Shown here: one piece after another, positions 23,801 through 36,200 of the stretch
How the letters are laid out: every line of letters starts with the position of its first letter
Numbering within the stretch: the first letter of the stretch is position 1
Source: Mesostigma viride
Taxonomy: Eukaryota > Streptophyta > Mesostigmatophyceae > Mesostigmatales > Mesostigmataceae
NCBI GenBank assembly: GCA_009746045.1
Contig: RPFO01000003.1
Coordinates: 626,767 to 690,766, forward strand
Length of the DNA: 64,000 nucleotides
Reading direction: 5' to 3'
Made by a program: the position numbers and the translations under genes
Notes under the pieces: generated by a model
Told to the model about the DNA's origin: nothing
The model's input: only the letters and a program-made list of their open reading frames with translations
Databases searched by the model: none

Positions 23801-26800
23801 AGCATGAACAAGCACGCAAGCATGAACAAGCATGCAGCATGAACAAGTACGCAAGCATGAACAAGCACGCAGGCATGAACAAGCATGCAAGCATGAACAA
23901 GCACGCAAGCATGAACAAGCACACAGCATGAACAAGCACGCAAGCATGAACAAGCACACAAGCATGACAGGCACCCATCGAGGCACACATGCAAACATGA
24001 GTGCGCTGCTGCACTGCCGCATTAACTAATTCATTATCACATAGACTGCATCATGTGGGTACCAATAAGGAACCTTCAACCCCTATACACAATGAGAAGG
24101 ACAGGGGCCGCCCTAGCTTCCCTCACTGCCCTACATGGGCAGGCCACAGAGTGCTCTCTTCGCATCATGGTGCGGGCGCAACTGTGGGTGCAATACAACA
24201 AGTAGGCTGAAGCAAAACCAGATGCTACAAGGGTGAGGTGCGGTCAAGACATAGGCTGAGGCGCAAGCAGATGGCCACTATGAGCCATGGCTGATCGAAT
24301 GCTCTCACATACATGCCAACTGCCCATCTAAACAGCTAGTAACTATAATGCCGAGCTAATGCCATTCCAAGACGTGCTGTGATGCCGAAGCACTGCCGCA
24401 TGCACAGATATGAAATGGTGAAACGAGAAAAGAGTAGCAGGGCTGGGGGTCGGAGCATTCAATGAAGGTTGTCGAGCCAAGATGATCAGATCGCGAACCC
24501 AAGAATGCTACCAAGCTGGCCACCATGTCATCAAGCTTGCCATGGTGGCCATAAGCTTGTCACGATCAACATAAGTAAGCTTCCTAACACAGAGGGAGGC
24601 ACGCACCAAAAGCGTACATGTGGACTTGCAGTGTAAATGAGCCCCCAAGGCCAGAAACTTAAACTAAATAATGCCACCAAGTTGGCTGTTGCGCCAGCAG
24701 AAAAGCAGCAGACGCACCACCGGGTTCAGGTGCACTTGCAGCGTGAGCGCGTCCCCTAGCCCGTCGCGCAAGAACTTGAGCAGTGGCGTCATCTTCTGGG
24801 CCATCTTGCTCAGTGGGTCAATCACCGCCACCACCTCCAGCACCGCCCCCTTGTGCGTGTAGCGGAAACCACTGAGACAGAAGGGTGGCGGCGATGAGGA
24901 TGAGGGTGGGGTAAGGGTTGGGGGTTAAGAGTGGGTCGGAGGCAACGATGGGGGCAGGTAGGGGGGAAGGAGCAGGGCAGAGTGATTGGGTCAGATTGGG
25001 TAGGCAGCTTGGGGACAGGATTCCAAGGAGATCAGGAGAAGGACAAGACAAGATGGAAGGCAGGCACAGGGCCCTATTTCCCCTCAGGACGACCCCAGCA
25101 CCGGAATCACAAGTGTTAGAGTTTTGGACCACATGTTTACACCTGTGACATTGCGCGATTGAAACGCTCTCTACTCGCAAAACCCGTGCTCCGTGCCATG
25201 GAGCGTCCATGAAACAACCCCCGCAGGCCATGAAACAACCACAACAGGCCATGAAACAACATCCGCAGGCCATGAAACAACCACCGCAGGCCATGAAACA
25301 ACCACCGCAGGCCATGAAACAACCACCACAGGCCATGAAACAACCACCGCAGGCCATGAAACAACCACCGCAGGCCATGAAACAACTACCGCAGGCCATG
25401 AAACAACCCCCGCAAAGCCATGAAACAACCCCCGCAGGCCATGAAACAACCACCGCAGGCCATGAAACAACCACCCCAGGCCATGAAAACACCACCGCAG
25501 GCCATGAAACAACCACCGCAGGCCAGAAATCTGGAGAATCCGGATGACCATGATGACAGTATATTTATCAGATGCAACACGGAGGACCAGATAGAAGGGC
25601 AACCCTGTGCCCCTTGCTATCTGAAGTACCTATCACATCAGACCCTGTAGGTCATCTCTGATTATTCCATTGTTACATTGTTCGCCTTGCCATTTGTTCT
25701 GAGCCCGACATAGAGAAACGCCTATCATATGCAGTACTGACGACTCACAAGCCCGTTCTGTGCACGCACCTGTGCCTCAAGCAATTTGAGATTGATTTAA
25801 AAATCGATTGAAAAGCAAACCAGATACAGGAAATTAAGCTGAACAAAATACATTATCAAGCACCGATGACTCTTGCTAGGAAAACTCTTGTCACATGCAG
25901 GCATGGAAAACCGATTCTTACACACTTGTGCTTCTCGCCAAAGGTCATGAATCATGCAGAGAAAGAAACTAGGGGAACATCTCCCTCGCACACCTATGCC
26001 GCTTGGCGAGTGAGCTGAGCCCTGACACGGGGCTGCCCACCGGTGTCTTGCTGGCCACCAGCGAGGTGGCGGCCATGATGACGTCGCTCAGGAAGTCGCT
26101 GCAGAAACATGACAAGGTGAAACATCAAGGTGAGGAAGGTGGTGTCAACGAGTGCATGTGCCAGGTTAAGGAATGCAGCCAGAAAGGACTTTTCCTAGCA
26201 GCAATGCAAGAATTAGATGAAAGCTAAACGTGGACTCAATAGCACCCCCATTCAGCCAAATATGTATCAAGCAAGTTACCTCGCAACATACTAGTAGTAG
26301 GAAGGAACACTACTTCCACATTCTATATCGAGCGGATCCCCTAAGTGTGCGGTGAAACGTAGTGCCACCGCAGTGGGCTCAAATGCTTTGTCCTTGGCCA
26401 ACCGAACACCATCCACTCGAGTCCAAGAAAACCAAGTGTTGCCGCACCATATCTGTGGCCATGATATCGGCAAGCCCCTCACCTGGACAGGTCGTCGGGC
26501 TCGATCCCCTCCCATGTCGCGCCCTCCACCACCGGCATGACCTGCGACGCACGATGCTCAAGCTCCACCGCCTCCAACAGTTCAAAGTCGTCGCGCGAAA
26601 AGGTCTCCATGTCGGGCAGCTCCACCACCTGGGCGATCATAGGGTAGCAACGGAACAGGCACAGGTAGTATGAGTGGTTCGAGTTAGACATCGAGGCCTC
26701 CATGCCGGGCAGCTCCACCACCTGGATGACCATAGATGGATTTACATCACGTGAAACCAACCTTTGCGGGGGAGATCAAACATCGCCTTCTATGAGTGAG

Positions 26801-29800
26801 CAAAGGTAAATGTAGGAAATGACTAATTGCAGGCACCCATTTGTGAACAGCTCAGCAAAACCAGTACAGTTTGTTGATGTAACTGATCAGTTAGAGATTG
26901 GAAAGCAGGTCATGCCCTGGCAATGGTGGATATACTTTGGCAGTTGGCTATGAAGGGCAGAAGGCAAGACCGAGTCCTGATCTTTTCAGCATATCAAACT
27001 TCCAGCCCAGATATGGTGTGTCCCTCTGCGTCTGCTAGTCCCACATCAGGCACCACCCTGGGGTCTTTCCGTGCCATCAGTGTTTGCAAAACTAGTTTTG
27101 AGGCCTTTAGCGATGTGATGGCCACCTGTGCCGACCCAGGCACCTGGCCAATCACAGACCAGGCGGCGGTGGCTCAGTAAAGGACTCCAACCGGGTTAAG
27201 AGGGTGGAGTCTAGGATATACGAGCAGATAATAAACAAATACTGAAACTTGATTAAAGAAAACCACAATCCAATAGAGGTAGCTGTGACAAAGAAGTCCA
27301 TAAATATCAAAAGGAAAAAATACATGCCAGAAGTGTGTTGCGTCCACAATAGCATCCACCGCAGATATGACAAGGCGTAGTAAACAAGAATGGCAACAAG
27401 TCATCACGACGCAGTAAACTAGAAAGGCAGCAAGTGATCCATTAGCAAGGCATACATTCCAACAATAGAAATTGCATCGGCAACGCACCCGCCCATTGGC
27501 CATCACGGCCATCTTCCCCGGTGGCAGCTTGAGCAGGTCCCCAGCCAATTGCCGCTCCTGTTATTTGTTGCGGGGGGCAACAAGTGCCATGATACCCGTG
27601 TGCCAGGTATCAGTTCCCGCAAATACACCCCCCCCCCCCTACCAAGCGCAGCTGGAGCGAGCGCACTAAGAGAAGCACCAACCGCGCATGGCTACTGAGG
27701 GCACGTGTGGTCTGGCAGCCTGCACAAAATCATGCCACGCTGCCTACAAGCACGGCCATTTCTTTTCTCCTCACATCTGTGTGCCACACCGATCCAAAAT
27801 GTGGACTGAAAGGAGCAGGCAAGGCATCCAGTGCCGGCTTTCTCTTTGGCACAACTGGGGGAAATGTGGACATAACATTTGTAGAAGAAACCACTTTTAA
27901 TATGCCGACATTTCTCCTTTCAGCCCAGGTTAGCCCCATGCTTCAGCCACGATTAATCCACTATGTGGCTGTAAAGAGCTTCCAACTGTAGGGCCGCAAA
28001 CAATGGAGAGTTGTTTCTGTCTAAGTTCATTGTCCATGGAATCAGAAAATATCAGCAATCACAGAGAAACCAAGCTCGTGATGGGATGTGCTAATTCGCT
28101 ACATAAAGAGACATGCAGCTTGCAAATAAAACAATGGCACAGCAAGGAAATTCAAAAAAGAAGCCAAGCTACTGCAAGTTGAACAAGATCTAAGTGCAAG
28201 AATTCAGATTGGTGATACAACATACACCCCTCGCGTGGTTAATTTTACTAAATAATTATGAGGCTGGGCGTCGACCACCTGCAAACGATAAATATAGCAA
28301 AGATGTTCAAATAATTTAATTTCCGAGTGTACTCCCCTGTCGTTTTTCTAGCTACCAAACAAACAAAGAAAGTGCAAATAAATATTCTTTGACCGCCAAA
28401 AGCGTTTTACTGGAGGTAACAGCAGTGCAGCCGACTGGGTTATACCAAACAAACAAATAATTATTAACTTGCGCAGCCAGTTCAACGGTTGTTTGCTAAC
28501 CGACCAACCAACCAACCAACCAAAGAATAATTAATTAATTGGACGGGCACAGTAGCACTTGCAACCAATAAAACGTTTTTGTCTGATTCGGAAGGGCCTT
28601 TCGGCTGAACCGAATTAAAATTAACAATGCGGAGGGTGTAAGAGGCGTAACGTTCCAAACGATGCATTAAGAACCACAAGCTAGACCACCTGCTGGAGCC
28701 GCGTGTCCTGCTAGGGGTTTAGTCCAGGGCCCACCTGCTGCAGCCGTGTGGATGCCGCCGCCGTGACTGACCCATCCTCAGGCAGCCACTCCTGAAACGC
28801 GGCCACATTCAATCCTGCCTCGGCCGCCATGTCCAGGACCCTGCGGGCCACCTGGGCGCGCGCCGCAGGGTCGGCCGACGACGCGCTTGCGGACGCGGCC
28901 ACCACGTCTGAGTGGAGAAGCTTTTGCAGGAAGGGGACAAGCTTTTGGCGCCGGCTGTTGGGCAGGAGGAAGGGGCATGAAAGGGGCACGGGGACAAGCA
29001 TGTAAGAACAAAAAGGCGGGGAACGGAGGATGGAAAGACATGACTAAGCGTCAAGGGCCATGTTATCATGGGACGAAACAGGTCAAGCTTCTGGCGCTGG
29101 ATGTGAGGGTGACCATGAGGCATCGAAACAAGCACATAAAAGGTGGGGGCATGGACAAGGTGGGGGGATGAGGACACTAAGCAAGGCTAGTAAGGACATC
29201 ATGAGGCAGCAAGGGGGCGAGCTCCTTGCGCCGGGCTGTGGGGCATCCGGCAGGGGCAGGAAGGAAATAAGCGTATATAGTAGGCAGGGATGAGAAGATG
29301 CGTCACCAGCAAGCGGCGAAACGGGGGCCAGAATCAGGTGCACGAAGTCAGGGAATGAGGATAGGAAAGGATATATGGACCAGGAAGTTAGGGCCATAGA
29401 GTAAGTGTACAATATTGTAATAAGTATACTAAGCCAGGATACTGATTACAATGGCTAGCGACGATTATAACATGCTGGCATGCATGCGATAAAAGGGCCT
29501 GCGAATGCAAGGGCCCCCCAAGCAAAAATGACCGCCTTCACGCCTAAAGCTGCTCTAACGTGCCAGACATGTTCAAGGAGCGGCGCCGCAGCTGCGTAAC
29601 AACATTTCATACCTGCAGGGTACGCTCCAGCACAAACGCTCCCATAGCGCTCCTTTCCCTTCACACTTTTGGGATTACCCATCGTGAAGCGTTCCAGTGA
29701 TTAGGATCAGATTGCTGTCAATGGCACTGAGGATTGTACAGTGTTCCAGCACTTCCCTGGCATCGCCAGCACCAGCTGGCCTTGGTACAGCCTGGCAGGG

Positions 29801-32800
29801 AAAGCTACACAGGGCGTAACTAGAGTGCGGCCCAATACTTAGGACCGAAGGATTTCCCAGCGCTTATCATCATACCACGCTCCTTTACTTAGTGCGGCCC
29901 AGCACTTAGGACCGAAGGATTTCCCAGCGCTTATCATCATACCGCGCTCCTTTACTTAGTGCGGCCCAACACTTAGGACCGAAGGATTTCCCAGCGCTTA
30001 TCATCATACCACGCTCCTTTACTTAGTGCGGCCCAACACTTAGGACCGAAGGATTTCCCAGCGCTTATCATCATACCGCGCTCCTTTACTTAGTGCGGCC
30101 CAGCACTTAGGACCGAAGGATTTCCCAGCGCTTATCATCATACCGCGCTCCTTTACTTAGTGCGGCCCAACACTTAGGACCGAAGGATTTCCCAGCGCTT
30201 ATCATCATACCGCGCTCCTTTACTTAGTGCGGCCCAACACTTAGGACCGAAGGATTTCCCAGCGCTTATCATCATACCGCGCTCCTTTACTTAGTGCGGC
30301 CCAGCACTTAGGACCGAAGGATTTCCCAGCGCTTATCATCATACCGCGCTCCTCTACTTAGTGCGGCCCAATACTTAGGACCGAAGGATTTCCCAGCGCT
30401 TATCATCATACCGCGCTCCTTTACTTAGTGCGGCCCAGCACTTAGGACCGAAGGATTTCCCAGCGCTTATCATCATACCGCGCTCCTCTACTTAGTGCGG
30501 CCCAATACTTAGGACCGAAGGATTTCCCAGCGCTTATCATCATACCGCGCTCCTCTACTTAGTGCGGCCCAACACTTAGGACCGAAGGATTTCCCAGCGC
30601 TTATCATCATACCGCGCTCCTTTACTTAGTGCGGCCCAGCACTTAGGACCGAAGGATTTCCCAGCGCTTATCATCATACCGCTCTCCTTTACTTAGTGCG
30701 GCCCAACACTTAGGACCGAAGGATTTCCCAGCGCTTATCATCATACCGCGCTCCTTTACTTAGTGCGGCCCAACACTTAGGACCGAAGGATTTCCCAGCG
30801 CTTATCATCATACCGCGCTCCTTTACTTAGTGCGGCCCAACACTTAGGACCGAAGGATTTCCCAGCGCTTATCATCATACCGCGCTCCTTTACTTAGTGC
30901 GGCCCAGCACTTAGGACCGAAGGATTTCCCAGCGCTTATCATCATACCGCGCTCCTTTACTTAGTGCGGCCCAATACTTAGGACCGAAGGATTTCCCAGC
31001 GCTTATCATCATACCGCGCTCCTTTACTTAGTGCGGCCCAGCACTTAGGACCGAAGGATTTCCCAGCGCTTATCATCATACCGCGCTCCTTTACTTAGTG
31101 CGGCCCAACACTTAGGACCGAAGGATTTCCCAGCGCTTATCATCATACCGCGCTCCTTTACTTAGTGCGGCCCAGCACTTAGGACCGAAGGATTTCCCAG
31201 CGCTTATCATCATACCGCGCTCCTTTACTTAGTGCGGCCCAACACTTAGGACCGAAGGATTTCCCAGCGCTTATCATCATACCACGCTCCTTTACTTAGT
31301 GCGGCCCAGCACTTAGGACCGAAGGATTTCCCAGCGCTTATCATCATACCGCGCTCCACTACTTGCGACCGCATCGTGGCGACGGGACTGTACATGCATC
31401 AGCATTTATGATTAAATTGTGTTTCCAGCGCTTCATTTATGATTCTGCCCTCCACCACTTACGACGGCATCGTGGAGACCGCGGCCATCGCCAGGGACAG
31501 CACCGAGGTGTCGTCCAGGGACGCTGGGTTCTGGATGAAGCCGAGTCGCACCTTCTTGCCGCCCGGTTCCGCCTGGTGGGGCCATGTATGACAGAAATAA
31601 CATTGCAATAATAGTTTGCCATATAACGCACCAGGTATTGAAGAATCGTATGAAGTGAGCATGTGCGCAGGACAAAAGCGTCGCTGGGCGTTCTCCTCTA
31701 GTAAAGTACCCGAGACAGCGATCGGCCGAAAAATAAGATGCCCCCCCCCAAAACTCACAGCACGATGAATCAAGTTTGCAAAGAAGTTTGAAGCAAGACG
31801 ATGAGGGCCACAAAATGCTCCATGACTCACCAGCCGGGCCACCGCCCCACGCAGCGCCTGCAGCCCTGGCGCTGTGCTCAGGTCGCATGCCACCAGAAAA
31901 GTCATCGGCTTGACCTCATCTTCCGCTGCAAGCAAGAAACGGCAGCAGAGAAAAATGGCAAGGGACCGTGAGGCCAGGCTCATGGCTGCTCAAGTTCCAT
32001 AATGAGAGGCTCAGCCATGTTAACGCAGTAAAAGGATGGCATTGACATTTGTCTTCGAATGCAAGGAGGCGAAACAAATAGCAAGAGCGATCAAGGCAGC
32101 AAGCCCCAGCACACCATTGGCAAAGGACCTTCAGCCATCAGGCCATGCGTAAAGCTACTCCAATATCCTGCCCAGCCATGTTATAGCAGTAGTGAAATGA
32201 TGGGGCTGAACTCGTGCACCACGCTAAATACGGAAAAATAAGTGCACTTACTTCCAGGGTGGTGCAGGTACTTGATGCTTGCGAGCGCGCCGGTCGGCTG
32301 CGCCAGCGCGGCGGCCAGGTTCACAAACACCGGTGTGGCCCCCTTGGAGAGCAGGATGCGTTCATTATAGCGCTTGTAGCTCTTCTGCGAGGTCAGCGCG
32401 TGGTCGTGGACGTCCATCCCTGTCCGCAGCTTCCCGTAGTACACCTGCTCCTGCACCCAGGGCGTCTGCTCCTGCATGCCGATGCCCAGCATGAGGCCCA
32501 GCTGTTGGGGGGCGAGGAGGGAAAAGAGGGCAGGTGGCAGGTGGCAGGTGGCAGACGGCGGGTGGTGGGTGGTGGGTGGTGGGTGGTGGGTGGTGGGTGG
32601 TGGGTGGTGGGTGGTGGGTGGTGGGTGGTGGGTGGTGGGTGGTGGGTGGCAGCAGGCACAAAGGGCAAGTCGCAAAGATGAAAAAGAAAAAGGAAACAAA
32701 GAAAAAGGACTCAGTTGGGGATGCATACTATTGAAGAACTCTTAGATACACCATGGCAGGCCCATGGCGTGCCCATGGCGTGCCCAAGCATGCCACAGCT

Positions 32801-33194
32801 TTCCGCTAGACGAGACAATTTCCGCTACGTGGCTGGCCGCACATGGCCCCTTTCCCTTTTTGATGCCCCAGGCTCAGAGGGCTACCTGATTGGCACGCAA
32901 GCAAAGAAAAGCTTCAAGCCCTTCAATCATGAGGACACCGGCTTGCTTGGTCCCTTTCCCCTCCTGCATGTATCCTAGTATACCACCCATCCTGTCCTCT
33001 GTCCCCTGATACAAGCAAAACTGCCTGACTCTTCCTATCAAATTGGAATCCGACCACATCAAGGGGTTGCCATGCAAAGCAACCCTATTTCTAGAAAAAA
33101 AGTGTCGATGGGAAAAACGTTGCTGTGCGAGGCTATTCTAGAAAAGCAGGACCCAGCCACGGTTTAAAGGGGTTGCCGTCCGAAGCGGTCGTCC

Positions 33195-33246
<52 letters not shown>

Positions 33247-36200
33247 GCCCTTCCAGTCGCTAAGCCCACCAACCCCACACAGCATCTACCCGCCCCCCCT
33301 AGTTCCACACATCCAACGTCTATCACCGTCCCTTGTCTTCCCCAGATACACCCCACCATCACATGGTCCCTTTTTTTCACCCCTCGCACGTACATCCGCA
33401 TACACATTCACTGTGCCCAGTCCCTTTCAACCCTCGTACGGCCATCCGCGTACATACCACCTTAGCCTGGTCTGTTCCTCTAGCTTCCACCCCTTGCATC
33501 CGCATACACATTGACTGCTCCTAGTCCCTTCCACCCCATGCATCCGCATACACATCAACAGTGCCTGGTCCCTTCCACCCCTTGCATCCGCATACACATC
33601 AACTGCTCCTAGTCCCTTCCACCCCATGCATCCGCATACACATAGACTGTGCCTAGTCCCTTCCACCCCATGCACGTACTTCCGCGTCGCGGTACACGGC
33701 GCCGTTGAGGAAGAGCGCGGGCGAGTATGCCGCCCAGGCGACACCCCGGTCCTCCACAAACTCGTGCGCGCCCAGCATGGAGGCCACGCCGCTGGTCTCG
33801 GTCTTGAACTCATCCAACAGGACGGCCGACTTGCCCTTCCAGAGCTTGGCGTACTTGCCCCTGTTGCGCGTGACAATTGTGCCATGGGAGGCAAGAACGA
33901 ATGTATCCAGAAAACCAAAGCTTGTTTAGCAAGAACAAATGTATCCAGAAAACCAAAGCTTGTCTAGCAAGAACAAGTGTATCCAGAAAACAAAATCTTG
34001 TTTTGCAAGAAGGAATGTATCCAGAAAACAAAAGCTTGGTTAGCAAGATCGAATGTATTCAGAAAACAAAAGCTTGGTTAGCAAGAACAAATGTATCCAG
34101 AAAACAAAAGCTTGGTTGGCAAGAACGAATGTAGACAGAAAACAAAAGCTTGGTTAGCAAGAACGAGTGTATCCAGAAAACAAAAGCTTGTTTAGCAAGA
34201 ACGAATGTATCCAGAAAACAAAAGTTTGTTTTGCAAGAACGGATGTATCCAGAAAACAAAAGTTTGTTTTGCAAGAACGAGTGTATCCAGAAAACAAAAT
34301 CTTGTTTTGCAAGAAGGAATGTATCCAGAAAACAAAAGCTTGTTTAGCAAGAACGGATGTATCCAGAAAACAAAAGCTTATTTAGCAAGAACGAGTGTAT
34401 CCAGAAAACAAAAGCTTGTTTAGCAATTTTGCAACAAGATTTGGTGAGCTATGCTCATTTTATCTATGACTAACCTGCTGAGCGGAGAATGCAACGCCGT
34501 ATAGCACCAAAAGAAAAAAAAATTTTAGAAAAAATATTTTTTGTGCTGGCACCCGTACCCCAGCCACCCAGGTAGGGGTTGGCTGGAGAGGTGGTTGCTA
34601 TAAAGGGTGGGCTTCCATTCTAGGGAAGCAGGTTGTTTTCTTTTGCCTGAGAACCTCACGTGACCACAACACAAAAAACAAAACGCAAGATAACACATCA
34701 AGCAGTATAACCTACCATGTCCACAGTGACAGCCCCAGACCGGAATTTCCTAGCGAAACTCAAGCAAGCAGCCAAGGAGGGATGCACCCCAAAGGAGGCC
34801 GCCACTGCGGTTCAGAAGATCCTAGGGGAGGGGAACTGGCTAGAGCGGATCCAGAAGCTCACTCCGGGGCGTGCCAAGAACGTCATGGACGTCCTGGAGG
34901 AACGGGGGTTTGTCAGCGACTGGGATGGGGAGGAGGCCCTGGCCGATGTGCTAGCAGCGCAACTGGGGGAGGCTATTGCAGAGCCGGACCCACCAGTGTC
35001 AGCAGGTGCGGTGGGAACGGGGGGTGTTCCCCCTTCGGCAGGTGGAAGCGGAGGGGCGGGGCATGGTGGAGCGGGCGCTGGGGAGGACGATGGCGCTCCT
35101 GGGGCGATCGACCAGGCTGTGGCGGACCTGGACCGAAACCTAGGTCGGCTGCTGGGGACCGAGACGGGCTATGCAACGCCAGCTGGAGGGCTTCCATCCC
35201 GGCCGGGCAACGCCCGCACTGGCGGAGATATTGGCGACCTAATATCGGCTATGTCGAAGCTGCTGGACCAGGCAAAGACTCCAGCAGCTGCAAGCCCAGC
35301 CGCAGCGACGACTGCTGGCAGGCTGGCGCGCACGAAGGGGGTGGCGCTGAGTGGGCATGCAGTGCCGGTGCTGGTGAGCAACATGCTGGAGGCGGTGCTG
35401 CCGGGAATGCTGGACTACGCGGAGAGCGTGGGGGGGAAGTCCATCCGTGCATCGTTAATGCTGACGATGCACGGCAGCTCAGCCAGCGGGGAGAGGCGGA
35501 TGCTGCTCCTGCAGATGGCAGGAATTCTGGACACGATGGTGACAGAATTTGGCTACTGGGCCACGCCACGCTCCGAAGTAATTCTGGAGCTGGCAGCAGC
35601 CGAGTACCTGGCAAAGCTGATCACGGCATGCCAGCTGGTGGATGTGGGGTCGACGGGTGGAAGGGGACGCCGTCGGCAATGCTGCCATTCCAGGAGGGTG
35701 GAGCAATGCTGGCGTCTCCGGCGGTGCGGGCGGCGATGAGCATGGGGAAGCTGCAGCACAAGCTGGAGCAGGGTCCCGGCAAGAAGGGGCAGGGCGGCCC
35801 GTCCAACAACAACAAGTGAGGGAGCGGTGCCTTCTTCCACTACCTCTTCCAGCACCCCTGCCACCTCGTGACTGGTGGCAGCAGGTACGCTCAGGCCGTA
35901 GGCGCGATAGGATGAGTCGGGCTTTTAATGCTCGCACACTAGCCTGTCAGACGGTTAGGGCGTTAAACTGGATGGGGGGGGGGGGCGAGACCCGCCTGCT
36001 GTAGATTCAGCCCGTGTGCCCGGGCCTCTGCAGCAGGCGGCCCTAGATGGGATCGATGATGCTTGCAGGTCCTTTGTCCGCCGGAACGGTGGTTCCGTAG
36101 CGGCAATGGCAGGATCTGTAGTGGATGGGGGTGAATATGCTGAAGGAGCCCCTTACGAACCGTTAGTGGCCGCACGCTTGGCTTTGCCTGGTCCGGGGGA

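Noticed and set aside
23417-24022. 201-residue Cys/Ala/Leu-rich ORF on the minus strand
   Set aside because: It is the 18-bp minisatellite read in an open frame inside a UGGT intron.
24818-25602. MKQPPQA / VVSWPAV repeat ORFs on both strands
   Set aside because: They come from a 21-bp intronic minisatellite whose unit is a multiple of three.
26923-27180. 85-residue plus-strand ORF inside the UGGT intron
   Set aside because: No homology, no splice or neighbour support, and a length within chance for this composition.
29827-31365. Possible CRISPR-like array of regular repeats
   Set aside because: Units are contiguous 67-bp tandem repeats without unique spacers, in a eukaryotic intron.
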